Shown here one piece after another: positions 24,018-32,195 of a stretch of DNA of 64,000 nucleotides. Made by a program: the position numbers and the translations under genes. The stretch is from Corynebacterium haematomassiliense (lineage in GTDB: Bacteria; Actinomycetota; Actinomycetes; Mycobacteriales; Mycobacteriaceae): the NCBI RefSeq assembly GCF_013978595.1, contig NZ_JACDTZ010000001.1, forward strand, positions 1,674,001-1,738,000, in the 5' to 3' direction. Under the pieces are notes generated by a model. It was given only the letters and a program-made list of their open reading frames with translations. It did not search any database and had not been told where the DNA came from. Position 1 is the first letter of the stretch. The number at the start of each line of letters is the position of its first letter.

Positions 24018-25052
24018 ATGTTAAAAAATCGGAGGATAGCAGCGCTCACATGCGCAGTCGCAACTGCAGCGGCCGCGTTTGTCGTGCCTTCCGCCGGTGC
24101 AGCTACCGTGGGCGAACCCAGCGATGGCGTGTGCTCGCTGAAGGTGAATGACGCTGAACGTAAGTACATTGATTCGCTCGACCGCAGTGTCGGCGTCGGC
24201 GCATCTGATGAGCGGGCCCGCTGGGCGTCCGCGTTTGAGCAGTTGTACCCGGCTGCTCCGGACACCGTCGCACCGTTTTTGGAGTTGTTCACCGGCTCGT
24301 ACGTGACCTACTTCAACAGCAACCTTGAGGCCAACATCGAGAACTGGGCTCAGCGAGTCGCTGAGGACACTGGGGCGGACATCGATTCTTCCCGCGCGTA
24401 CTTCACGCAGGTGTGGAATTCGGCGGCGGTCAGCGACCACCAGGCGTTCGACATGACCAAGTACTGGAACATCATTGATACCGCTGTGAGCAACGGCGAG
24501 ATCACTGTGCCGGCTCGCGACGGCTTCGCGGAGTTCGCGTTGATCCCGGACCGCGAGGGGCTGGTTGAGCAGCAGTCTCGCGATTACCCGGCCATGCCGA
24601 AGGACCAGGTCGAGGCGTGGGTTGATGCGTATGAGCAGCTGCCGGACGTGAAGCAGGCTCGTCGTGTGGCAAGGTTGATGGTGGCGTTCGAGGAGGCTCG
24701 TCAGACTTGTGCCAAAGGTGGCGGCAACGCACTGCTGCCTACCGACGGCCCGAACCCGGACGCCCCGACCACCACGCCGACGACAAGCACCAACGCGGTT
24801 CCGAGTGGGCAGGAAGGCAAGAGCAGGGACACAGTGACTCACACGGTCACCAACGGCAACGTCACCACTTCGGTGACCACCGACACTTTGACCAGCCTGA
24901 CCGTATCCCAGACCACCCACAGGACTGAGCAGACCATGGAAGCCGCGTCCGGCGGCTCTTCCGCGAGCACGGGTACGATCATCGGTGTGATCGTGGCGAT
25001 CCTGGTGGCCCTTGGCGCCGCAGGCGCAGCGTTTGCGCTGTCTGACCAGTAG
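24018..25052 (+). CDS. Secreted cell-surface protein with C-terminal membrane anchor
   Basis: A 344-residue protein of a type common in corynebacteria. The signal peptide (LKNRR then a hydrophobic stretch) is probably cut after AGA near residue 28. A helical domain follows to about 238, then a Thr/Pro/Ser-rich linker (about 240-310, with TTTPTTST and repeated TVT units), then a C-terminal membrane segment (IIGVIVAILVALGAAGAAFA). No LPxTG motif is present. The ATG has no ribosome site and a TACGCT -10-like box ends just upstream, so the mRNA may be leaderless. Function unknown; a spacer linker with membrane anchor suggests an envelope-displayed domain. Confidence 0.8.
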   Translation: MLKNRRIAALTCAVATAAAAFVVPSAGAATVGEPSDGVCSLKVNDAERKYIDSLDRSVGVGASDERARWASAFEQLYPAAPDTVAPFLELFTGSYVTYFNSNLEANIENWAQRVAEDTGADIDSSRAYFTQVWNSAAVSDHQAFDMTKYWNIIDTAVSNGEITVPARDGFAEFALIPDREGLVEQQSRDYPAMPKDQVEAWVDAYEQLPDVKQARRVARLMVAFEEARQTCAKGGGNALLPTDGPNPDAPTTTPTTSTNAVPSGQEGKSRDTVTHTVTNGNVTTSVTTDTLTSLTVSQTTHRTEQTMEAASGGSSASTGTIIGVIVAILVALGAAGAAFALSDQ

Positions 25053-25067
25053 CCGTATCTTGGCTCG

Positions 25068-26243
25068 GTGCGAAACACGCAGCAATCTCCGCAGCAAGCA
25101 GCGAAGTTCCCCGTCGTCCCGCTGACGGCGATGAGCTTCGCTGCTTTCGTGTACGTCACGTTCGAGATGTTCGCCATCGGCCTGATTTCTCCGATGGCGC
25201 GGGACCTGAACGTCTCTGAGGGCCAGATTGGCCTGCTCATGAGCGTCTACGCCGGTCTGGTCGCGGTAGTGACCATTCCGCTGATGCACGTCACGCGGAA
25301 GGTGAACAGGCGCTACCTGCTCATCGCCACCCTGGTTTTCCTGCTGGGCGGCATTGTCCTGCAGGCCACGGCCACGAGCTACGCCACGCTGGTGGCGGGG
25401 CGTGTGACGGCGGCGTTTACCCACGGGTTGTTCTGGTCGCTGGTCAACCCGGTCGCCGCGCGTATTGCGCCGCCGGGGCAGATGGGCAAGGCGGTGGCTG
25501 CGGTGTCGTTCGGGTCCACCCTGTCGATGGTGGTCGGCTCGCCGCTGACCACGGCGATGGGCTCGGCGATCGGCTGGCGCGCTTCCACCTGGGTGCTCGG
25601 CGCCGCGGTGGTAGGCGCACTGGTCATGATGGTGATTTCCCTGCCCAGCCTGCCCGCGAAGCCGCCGGCCCAGCAGGCTGACGCGCAGGCGACGAAGTCG
25701 GCCATTCCGTCTCTGGTCATCTACCTAGTGCTGGCCGTGATGGCGATCTTTGTCACCTTTACGTACCTGGCCCTGCTCATTGAGGCCACGGCCGGCCACC
25801 AGTTCGTGCCCTACGGTGTGGCCATCTACGGCATCGCGGGCCTGGTCGGCGTGACCCTGTCCGGCCGCCTGGTGGATGCGCGCATGATCCGCCTCAACGG
25901 CATCGCCACTGCCACGCTGGTGGCCTCCGGCATCGCGGGCCTGCTCGCGCTGCACTACAACACGGGGATCGGCATGTTCGCGGTGATCGTAGTCTTCGGC
26001 ATCGCCGCGGGCGCGCTGCCCACGGTGGCCACAACGATCTTCCTGTTCGCCGGCCAGCGCAACCAGGATCTGGCCAGCTCGGTTTACGTGGTCACGTTCC
26101 AGGTGGGCATCGCCTCCGGCTCGGCGCTGGGCGCCGCCACCGTGGACCTGGGCTACTTGGGCGGCACGCTGCTGTCGACGGCGGTGCTCGGCGCGTTGGC
26201 GTTTACCGTCATGGCCACGCGTTCCCGGTCCCTCCTGCGGTAG
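25068..26243 (+). CDS. MFS transporter, AraJ/DHA1-like exporter
   Basis: A 391-residue membrane protein with about 12 helices. A cytoplasmic loop between halves is rich in Lys/Gln/Ala (about 197-215). It resembles sugar-efflux or drug-efflux MFS proteins such as AraJ or YdhP. The start is GTG, 15 nt after the surface-protein stop, so co-transcription is likely. The last 91 bp overlap the frame of the convergent hypothetical gene at 26153-26563. Substrate unknown. Confidence 0.87.
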   Translation: MRNTQQSPQQAAKFPVVPLTAMSFAAFVYVTFEMFAIGLISPMARDLNVSEGQIGLLMSVYAGLVAVVTIPLMHVTRKVNRRYLLIATLVFLLGGIVLQATATSYATLVAGRVTAAFTHGLFWSLVNPVAARIAPPGQMGKAVAAVSFGSTLSMVVGSPLTTAMGSAIGWRASTWVLGAAVVGALVMMVISLPSLPAKPPAQQADAQATKSAIPSLVIYLVLAVMAIFVTFTYLALLIEATAGHQFVPYGVAIYGIAGLVGVTLSGRLVDARMIRLNGIATATLVASGIAGLLALHYNTGIGMFAVIVVFGIAAGALPTVATTIFLFAGQRNQDLASSVYVVTFQVGIASGSALGAATVDLGYLGGTLLSTAVLGALAFTVMATRSRSLLR

Positions 26244-26563
26244 CGCGCGGGTTCCACGAACCGCCCGGCTGCCTCCAACTCCAGGTAGTCGCGGAAAAAC
26301 GTCGCGGTCTCGCCGGCGACATACGTGCGTTGGCCCCACTCGGGGACGCGGAAAATGCCGTGTGGCACGCGCACGAGGTCGCGGCCGCGCAGCATGGTCG
26401 CGCCGATTTCCTGCAGCGAGGTCACAATGAACGCCTCGCCCACCGCGTACGCGACCATGTTGCGGTCCAAAGCGCGAAGCTTATCGACGGCGCTCCGCCC
26501 CGCCAGCCAGTAGCCATCGCCGGCCACGAGGGCGTCGTCACGCAATTGCGGAAGAGTGCGCAC
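26153..26563 (-). CDS. Hypothetical protein downstream of hrtA, start unclear
   Basis: A 136-residue frame from GTG 26563 with no ribosome site. The same frame stays open upstream to the hrtA stop (26669-26671) and reads as plausible protein there (ALLAREIERRAG), but contains no ATG or GTG, so the real start may be a CTG/TTG, or hrtA may be followed by a read-through tail. The core (VAYAVGEAFIVTSLQEIGAT ... VPHGIFRVPEWGQRTYVAGE) looks like a folded domain; no family was recognised. The last 30 residues lie in the overlap with the MFS gene and may be spurious. One TATCGACG motif is at 26482. Confidence 0.45.
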   Translation of the reverse strand: MRTLPQLRDDALVAGDGYWLAGRSAVDKLRALDRNMVAYAVGEAFIVTSLQEIGATMLRGRDLVRVPHGIFRVPEWGQRTYVAGETATFFRDYLELEAAGRFVEPARYRRRDRERVAMTVNANAPSTAVDSSVPPK

Positions 26564-26668
26564 CTGGGGCCCGCACGACGAAAGCCCCGCCCTGCGCTCG
26601 ATCTCCCTGGCCAGCAGTGCGGGGTCGAGCGGGCGGGGCCGGGGGCGCAGTAGAACACCCGCGCCAGT

Positions 26669-27310
26669 TTAGACGTAGGCGGGGGCGTTGACGCCGAGTT
26701 CGAAGACTTCGTCGCTGCTCTCGATCAGCGACCGGTCGTGGGTGACAAAGCCGCAGGCGATGCCACGTTCCGTGGTGAGCTGGCGCAACAGTGCCACGAT
26801 CTCCTGGGAGCGGTCGGCGTCGAGGGCGGCGGTGGGCTCGTCCGCAAGCAGAAGCGACGGCTCGCCCATGAGCGCACGCGCGATGCCGACGCGCTGGCGC
26901 TGGCCGCCGGACATCTCGCCGATGCGGCGGTCGCCCAGACCCTCCAGGCCGACGGTGGCCAGCAGCTCCTCGGCCCGGCCGCGGCGGGGTTTGATGCCCC
27001 GGATGTGGTCGGTGACCAGCAGCTGGTCGCGCACGTTCAGCGCGGCGATGAGGTTTGCCTGCTGGAAGATCATGCCGATCTTGTCGCGGCGCACGTCGTT
27101 GTCCACGATCTGGCCGTTGAGCTTCGCGGTGCCGGAGTCCGGCTGAATCAGGCCGGCCGCCACGGAGAGCAGGGTGGACTTGCCGGAGCCGGACTCGCCC
27201 ACGATGAAGGTCATCTCGCCGGGCTTGGCGGTGAACTCCAGGTGGTCCAGCACGGTGCGCATTTCCTGGCCGTCCTTGAATGCGACGGTGACATCGTTGA
27301 GTTCGAGCAT
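26669..27310 (-). CDS. hrtA: Haem exporter ATPase HrtA-like (ABC, MacB type)
   Basis: A 213-residue ABC ATPase. Walker A is GESGSGKS at residues 38-45, followed by a Q-loop (FQQAN), the signature MSGGQRQRV and Walker B LLLADEPTA. The ATG shares one base with the hrtB stop (TAATG), so the two are translated together. With an FtsX-like permease and a divergent histidine kinase / LuxR regulator pair, the set matches the HrtBA exporter of corynebacteria, which removes toxic haem. The family assignment is firm; the haem substrate is inferred from gene order. Confidence 0.85.
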   Translation of the reverse strand: MLELNDVTVAFKDGQEMRTVLDHLEFTAKPGEMTFIVGESGSGKSTLLSVAAGLIQPDSGTAKLNGQIVDNDVRRDKIGMIFQQANLIAALNVRDQLLVTDHIRGIKPRRGRAEELLATVGLEGLGDRRIGEMSGGQRQRVGIARALMGEPSLLLADEPTAALDADRSQEIVALLRQLTTERGIACGFVTHDRSLIESSDEVFELGVNAPAYV

Positions 27311-28287
27311 TATGCGACACCTCCAAGAGCCGCCTGAGGGTTAACTTTCGTGATGGAACGGGTGGCGATCAGGGCGCCGACCATGCCCAGGGCCCAGATG
27401 GCCACCGGGGGAGCGACCGCCGTGAGCGCGGTCAGCGAGAACGGCGCGCCGCCCTGCATGAGCAGGCCCAGGCCGAAGGCGGCGACGCCGCCGATGAGCG
27501 CGCCGAGCCCCAAAATCACCGCGGCCTGGCCGAGGGCGTCCTTGAGCAGGTACGTGTTGGACGCGCCGATGGCCTTCAGGATGGCCAGGTCGCGGGTGCG
27601 CTGCATCGTCCACACGGTGAGGAAGGCGATGATCACCAGCGCGGCGATGGCATAGAGGAAGCCCTGGATGAGCTTCAGCGAGCCCTGCTCCGAGGAGTAG
27701 GCCGGCAGGCCGTCGAAGGCCTCCTTCAGGCCCACCCCGCCGTCGACCTCGTGGTCTGCCAGCAGAACTGAGCCGTCGGCGTCGGTGTGCATGGCCGCCT
27801 GCCAGAAGCCGGTGGGCACCCACAGGACGGGGGAGTGGGAGAACGCGAGGTCCTCGCCGATCGCGCCGACGGTGATCTCGTTGCCGGCGACGGTCACGGT
27901 CTCGCCCTCGCCGACGTCGAGGGAGGGTGCGGCCACGGCTTCGTCGGAAAGCGTCTGGCCCCCTGGAAGTTCGGTGCCCTTAGGCAGCGACAGGATGGCC
28001 ACGGCCGCGTCCTCGCCGTTGCCCTTGGTCATGAGCATCTGGCTGGCGCCGAGCGGGGTGAGCCCGTCGCGCGCCTCGACGCGGGAGGTGGTGAACGAGA
28101 TGTCCTCCGGGTCCTGGAAGACCACAGACTTCGGGTCCAGCGCCTCCAGCGCGGACGTGTTCTGCTTGCCCAAGCCGGCGGTCAGGCCAGTGAGCACGAC
28201 CACCAGCAGCGTAATCAGCGCCACGGTGCCTGCGATCAGCCCGAAGCGCCCCTTGGCTGACGTGATTTCTCTGATTCCTACGAACAT
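27310..28287 (-). CDS. hrtB: Haem exporter permease HrtB-like (FtsX/MacB fold)
   Basis: A 325-residue membrane protein. One helix is near residues 20-42, then a large outer domain (about 45-210), then three C-terminal helices (about 218-240, 265-290 and 295-318): the FtsX permease layout. ATG 28287 gives MFVGIREITSAKGRF and follows CAGGAT; a GTG nine codons earlier is less likely. First gene of hrtBA, divergent from the kinase gene across a 91-nt spacer containing a 16-bp palindrome. In C. diphtheriae and C. glutamicum the ChrSA system activates hrtBA in haem; the same is inferred here. Confidence 0.85.
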   Translation of the reverse strand: MFVGIREITSAKGRFGLIAGTVALITLLVVVLTGLTAGLGKQNTSALEALDPKSVVFQDPEDISFTTSRVEARDGLTPLGASQMLMTKGNGEDAAVAILSLPKGTELPGGQTLSDEAVAAPSLDVGEGETVTVAGNEITVGAIGEDLAFSHSPVLWVPTGFWQAAMHTDADGSVLLADHEVDGGVGLKEAFDGLPAYSSEQGSLKLIQGFLYAIAALVIIAFLTVWTMQRTRDLAILKAIGASNTYLLKDALGQAAVILGLGALIGGVAAFGLGLLMQGGAPFSLTALTAVAPPVAIWALGMVGALIATRSITKVNPQAALGGVA

Positions 28288-28347
28288 GGTGTAAATCCTG
28301 CCGTTGACCTGCACCTTGATACATCGCGCTGGCGGTTGAAATCCCGC

Positions 28348-28363
28348 TCAACCGATCGGTTGA
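28348..28363. promoter_or_regulatory. 16-bp perfect palindrome between hrtB and chrS, candidate ChrA operator
   Basis: TCAACCGATCGGTTGA is fully self-complementary and lies between the divergent starts, 60 nt from hrtB and 15 nt from chrS. NarL/LuxR-type regulators bind such palindromes as dimers. It is a good candidate for ChrA binding that activates hrtBA and represses chrSA. Confidence 0.6.
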
Positions 28364-28378
28364 TCTACGCTCAGACGC

Positions 28379-29515
28379 ATGTTGTCCACCACCCGCCTGC
28401 TCGATTTTCTGCGCGTGAGCCTGCACGTGCTCGTCGCCGTGCTGCTCGCGGTGGGGCTCGTGGGGCAATTGCGTAGCGACGCCCCCGTGACCGCCCTCGC
28501 CCTGCCCCTGGCGTTCGCCTGCGTGTACATGGCGGGCACCGTCTGGCACTTCCACGGCAAGGACTACCCGGCGTGGGCGCCCTACGCGTGGCTCGCGGTC
28601 GTGGCGGCGCTGTGGGTGGGGCTGGTGCAGATGTCCGAAGAGTTCGTCTGGCTGGAGTTCCCGCTGGTCATGCTGGCCTGCGTGCTGCTGCCCGCGTGGT
28701 GGGAGCTCGCGGCCGCGGCGGCGTTTCTGGCCGTGGCGCTTTCCGCCACCGCCCCCGGCGGCGGGCCCGGCGCGGTCATCGGCCCCACCATCGGCACCGT
28801 GCTGGCGGTGATCATCGTGCACGCCTACCAGGCGCTGCGCGCGGAGGCGGACCACTACCGGCAGATGGCCGAGGACCTCAAGGCCGCCCAGCGCGAGGCC
28901 GCGAAGGCCGAGCACGCGGCGGGCGTGGCGGAGGAGCGGGCGCGTCTGGCGCGCGAGGTGCACGACACCATGGCGCAGGGCTTGAGCTCCATCGTGCTGC
29001 TGGGCCGGGCGATGGACAAGCAGCTCGGCGAGGGCGACCCGGCGCGCGAGACGCTGGGCGTGATCCGCTCCACCGCCTCCGACAACCTGGCGGAGGCGCG
29101 TCGTTTCGTCGCGGAGAACTCCGCGCAGCCGCAGGCCCCGAAGCGCGAGACGCTGCCGGTGCGCCTTGAGCGCCTGGCGCGTCACGCCCAGGACCGCCAG
29201 CGCGCGCTCGGCGAGCAGCTCGGGGTCCGCGTCCAGGCCGTTGACCTGCCGGAACCGTGCGCGTCGGTGGCGGAGCGCGTTGTGCGGGAGGGCCTGAGCA
29301 ACATCGTGCGCCACGCGGGTGCCTCGTCGGCGGTGGTGACCGTCGATAGGCTTGGTGCGACCGCAACCATCGACGTCTTCGACAACGGCCGCGGCATCAC
29401 CGGGCCCGAGGGCTACGGCCTGAAAGGCCTGCGCGCCCGCGTCGAGGAGGTCGGCGGCGAGCTTACGGTGGAGGGCAACGTCCTCGCCGCAACCCTGCCT
29501 GTGGAGGAGAAATGA
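28379..29515 (+). CDS. chrS: Sensor histidine kinase, ChrS-like haem sensor
   Basis: A 378-residue membrane kinase. Six or so short helices fill about residues 10-155 with almost no extracellular loop, as in ChrS, which senses haem in the membrane. A coiled region follows, then the HisKA_3 box AREVHDTMAQGL near residue 196-207 with the phosphorylated His, and the ATPase domain with an N-box EGLSNIVRHA and GRGITGPEGYGLKGL. It overlaps chrA by 4 nt. Gene order with divergent hrtBA supports the name. Confidence 0.85.
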   Translation: MLSTTRLLDFLRVSLHVLVAVLLAVGLVGQLRSDAPVTALALPLAFACVYMAGTVWHFHGKDYPAWAPYAWLAVVAALWVGLVQMSEEFVWLEFPLVMLACVLLPAWWELAAAAAFLAVALSATAPGGGPGAVIGPTIGTVLAVIIVHAYQALRAEADHYRQMAEDLKAAQREAAKAEHAAGVAEERARLAREVHDTMAQGLSSIVLLGRAMDKQLGEGDPARETLGVIRSTASDNLAEARRFVAENSAQPQAPKRETLPVRLERLARHAQDRQRALGEQLGVRVQAVDLPEPCASVAERVVREGLSNIVRHAGASSAVVTVDRLGATATIDVFDNGRGITGPEGYGLKGLRARVEEVGGELTVEGNVLAATLPVEEK

Positions 29516-30114
29516 CGCTGAACGTCATGCTTATCGACGACCATCCGGTCGTCCGCGCCGGCCTGCGCGCCGTCCTCAATTCCTTCGACGGCGTGGAAGT
29601 CGTCGCCGAGGCCGCCGACGGCAACGCCGAGGTGCCCGAGGGGGTGGACGTGGTGGTCTCCGACATCCAGATGCCCGGCGCGGACGGCATCACGCTGACG
29701 CGCCGCCTGGTCGCCGCCGGCGGGCCGCCGGTGCTGATCCTGACCACCTACGACACCCAGGCCGACGTGGTCGCCGCGGTGGAGGCCGGCGCCATGGGCT
29801 ACCTGCTCAAGGACGCGCCGGAAGATGAGCTGTACGAGGCGGTGCGGAGCGCGTCGCAAGGCAAAAGGGTGCTCTCCCCGCAGGTGGCGAACGTGCTGGC
29901 GGACCGCCTGGTCAACCCGGCCGAGGCGCTGTCCGCGCGCGAGATTGAGCTACTGCGCGCGCTGCAGACCGGCGCCTCCAACAAGGAAATCGCCCAGCAG
30001 CTGTTCATCTCGCAGGCGACCGTGAAGACGCACCTGATCCACATCTACGCCAAACTCGGGGTAGACAACCGTACCGCGGCCGTGGAGGAAGCCCGGCAGC
30101 GCCGGATCATATAA
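29512..30114 (+). CDS. chrA: Response regulator, NarL/LuxR type, ChrA-like
   Basis: A 200-residue regulator. The receiver domain (about 3-120) has the acidic pair Asp9-Asp10 and the phosphorylated Asp51 (VVVSDIQMPG). The LuxR HTH is at about residues 138-190 (ALSAREIELLRALQTGASNK then QATVKTHLIHIYAKL). The start overlaps the kinase stop (ATGA). A GCTTATCGACG motif falls at codons 6-10 (MLIDD). In haem, ChrA phosphorylated by ChrS is known to induce hrtBA. Confidence 0.88.
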   Translation: MTLNVMLIDDHPVVRAGLRAVLNSFDGVEVVAEAADGNAEVPEGVDVVVSDIQMPGADGITLTRRLVAAGGPPVLILTTYDTQADVVAAVEAGAMGYLLKDAPEDELYEAVRSASQGKRVLSPQVANVLADRLVNPAEALSAREIELLRALQTGASNKEIAQQLFISQATVKTHLIHIYAKLGVDNRTAAVEEARQRRII

Positions 30115-30124
30115 GCTTGCCGCC

Positions 30125-30667
30125 ATGTCATTCATAGAGCTGAACGCGGGCCCCTGGCGCGGGGTCGCATTCCTCAGGGGCCTCGGCGGCCCCGACGACA
30201 CCCCCGCAGGCTGCAAATCCTTCGCGTGGCGGCACGACGGCACCGCGCGCCTCGGCGGCGTGCTCGAACGCGCGCAGGTGCAGGTGCTAATCGACGCTGA
30301 AGCGGTCCCCGACAAGATCCAGCGCGCCCAGCCGGACGCGTTCGGCCTGCGCAGCGTGACCACCGAGTCCGCTGGCGAGGCCTTCGTCTTCGCCGGGCGC
30401 ATGTTCGGCCGCACCGGTGCCGTGGAAACCGACGAGCCCTGCGTGGCGGCGCAGCTGACCATCGCGCCGGAGACCGAACTGGCGGTCACGGTCTACGAGG
30501 AGTTCGAGTACGCCGTGGTCGCCCCCGACGGGGACATCACCGTGAACAACACCCCGGTGCCGCCGCACTCCGCCGGCATGCTGGACGCCGGCCACCGCAC
30601 CCTGGGGCTGAAGAACCGCTCCGAGAACATCGCTCACGTGCTCATCCTGGGCGGGCAGCCGGCTTAG
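30125..30667 (+). CDS. Cupin-like protein with pirin-type C-terminal half, function unknown
   Basis: A 180-residue soluble protein. The C-terminal half (about 85-178) resembles the second cupin domain of pirin or quercetinase-like proteins (short beta strands: VAAQLTIAPETELAVTV and AHVLILGGQP). The N-terminal half is atypical for a cupin and lacks a visible metal-binding HxH motif. It begins 10 nt after chrA, so it may be transcribed with the two-component genes. No ribosome site is clear. Assignment rests on general resemblance. Confidence 0.5.
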   Translation: MSFIELNAGPWRGVAFLRGLGGPDDTPAGCKSFAWRHDGTARLGGVLERAQVQVLIDAEAVPDKIQRAQPDAFGLRSVTTESAGEAFVFAGRMFGRTGAVETDEPCVAAQLTIAPETELAVTVYEEFEYAVVAPDGDITVNNTPVPPHSAGMLDAGHRTLGLKNRSENIAHVLILGGQPA

Positions 30668-30753
30668 CGTTTGCGGCGGGTTTTCGCCGAGAGATTTGCC
30701 ACACCTTACGCATTCGCCCAGCGGGGTGTGGTTTCGCACTGCATAATCGCAGC

Positions 30754-32178
30754 GTGCTTTATATTTTCTTTGCCATTCTCGCCGTCATTGCCGTCGGCTA
30801 CTTCATTGCCAAGAAGGTCCACGCGGCCTCCTCCATTTTCGCTGTCGGCGTGCTGCTGCTGATGATCGCCGCAGCCACCGGGCGCATTGACCACTCCACC
30901 GCGGACATCGAGTCCTCCGGCAACGCGTTCTACGACGAGCTGCTGATCATCGAGTCCCTGTTCAAGTCCCGCTTCGCCGGCACCGGCATGGCGATCATGG
31001 TGCTGTTCGGCTTCGTCGGCTACATGCGCCACATCGGCGCCGACGCCAAGACGGTGGTGGCGCTGTCCAGCCCGCTGCGCCGCTTCCACGGCTCCTACTG
31101 GCTCGTGCCCATCGGGTTTGCCGTCGCTACGCTGTTGTCCTTCGTCGTGCCTTCTGCCAGTGCGTTGTCGCTGCTGCTCGTGGCCACGCTGATGCCGGCG
31201 CTGATCGCCGCGGGGCTGACGCCGCTGACCGTCGGCGCGATCGTGGCCACCGCCTCCACCATCGCGCCGTCGCCGCTGGAGGCCGGCCTGATCCAGGGCG
31301 CGGAGCTGACCGGCATGACCGTCACCGAGTTCACCTTCGGCAACGTGGCCAAAGCCACCATCCCCGCGCTGGTGGTCATCGCGTTTGTGCACATGTGGTG
31401 GCAGCGCCACTGCGACAAGAAAGACCTGGTCAAGTCCGGTGCCGGCGCGTCGGACGCCGAGCTTGAGGCGGCCAAGGACAGCGAGTCCGAGCGCCGCATC
31501 CGCGAAGCCGTCGAGCGCGCCGAGGGCCTGCCCGGCTTCTACGCCATCCTGCCGCTTCTGCCGCTGCTGTTGATCATCGTCTCCGCCGCCCTGAACCGCC
31601 TGGGCGTGGTTTCCTTCGAGGCCGGCATCCTGCCGGTGACCGTGGTCTCGCTGATGGTGACCATGATCATCGAGGCCATCCGCCTGCGCGACGTCAACTA
31701 CGCCACCGACTCCCTGCAGGAGTTCTTCAAGGGCCTGGGCGAGGGTGCCGCCGGCGTGGTCTCCCTGATCGTCGCCGCCGCCATCCTGGTGGAGGGCATC
31801 ACGCAGATGGGCGTGATCGAGGCCCTGACCAACCTGGCCCAGGCCTCCTCCGGCGCCGCCGTGCTGATGGTGCTGGTGTTCGTGCTCGCCACCGCCGCGA
31901 TGGCGCTGCTCACCGGCTCCGGCGTGGCGCCCTACTTCGCGTTCTCCGAGATGGTGCCGGGCATCGCGGCGGATTCCGCCGTGTCCGCCCCGCAGATGCT
32001 CACCTCCATCTGGGCCGCCTCCAACACCATGCGCCAGGCCTCCCCGGTCAACGCCGCGGTGCTCATCGTCGCGGGTGCGCTTCAGGTCAACCCGATTGAC
32101 GTGGTCCGCCGCACCGCCGTGCCGCTGACCGCGGGCGCGGTGACCGCCGTCGTGTGCGCCTTCCTGTTCGTGGTTTAG
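30754..32178 (+). CDS. DcuC-type C4-dicarboxylate transporter
   Basis: A 474-residue membrane protein with about 12 helices in two inverted halves. Two re-entrant-like stretches rich in Ser/Thr/Pro are visible: SFVVPSASALSLLLVATLMP and ATASTIAPSPLEAG in the first half, and TGSGVAPYFAF and SIWAASNTMRQASPV in the second. This fits the C4-dicarboxylate uptake/exchange family DcuC. A charged cytoplasmic loop (about 225-255) links the halves. The start is GTG. It may carry fumarate, succinate or related acids; the direction is not known. Confidence 0.85.
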   Translation: MLYIFFAILAVIAVGYFIAKKVHAASSIFAVGVLLLMIAAATGRIDHSTADIESSGNAFYDELLIIESLFKSRFAGTGMAIMVLFGFVGYMRHIGADAKTVVALSSPLRRFHGSYWLVPIGFAVATLLSFVVPSASALSLLLVATLMPALIAAGLTPLTVGAIVATASTIAPSPLEAGLIQGAELTGMTVTEFTFGNVAKATIPALVVIAFVHMWWQRHCDKKDLVKSGAGASDAELEAAKDSESERRIREAVERAEGLPGFYAILPLLPLLLIIVSAALNRLGVVSFEAGILPVTVVSLMVTMIIEAIRLRDVNYATDSLQEFFKGLGEGAAGVVSLIVAAAILVEGITQMGVIEALTNLAQASSGAAVLMVLVFVLATAAMALLTGSGVAPYFAFSEMVPGIAADSAVSAPQMLTSIWAASNTMRQASPVNAAVLIVAGALQVNPIDVVRRTAVPLTAGAVTAVVCAFLFVV

Positions 32179-32195
32179 GCCGTAAGGTTGCCGGT

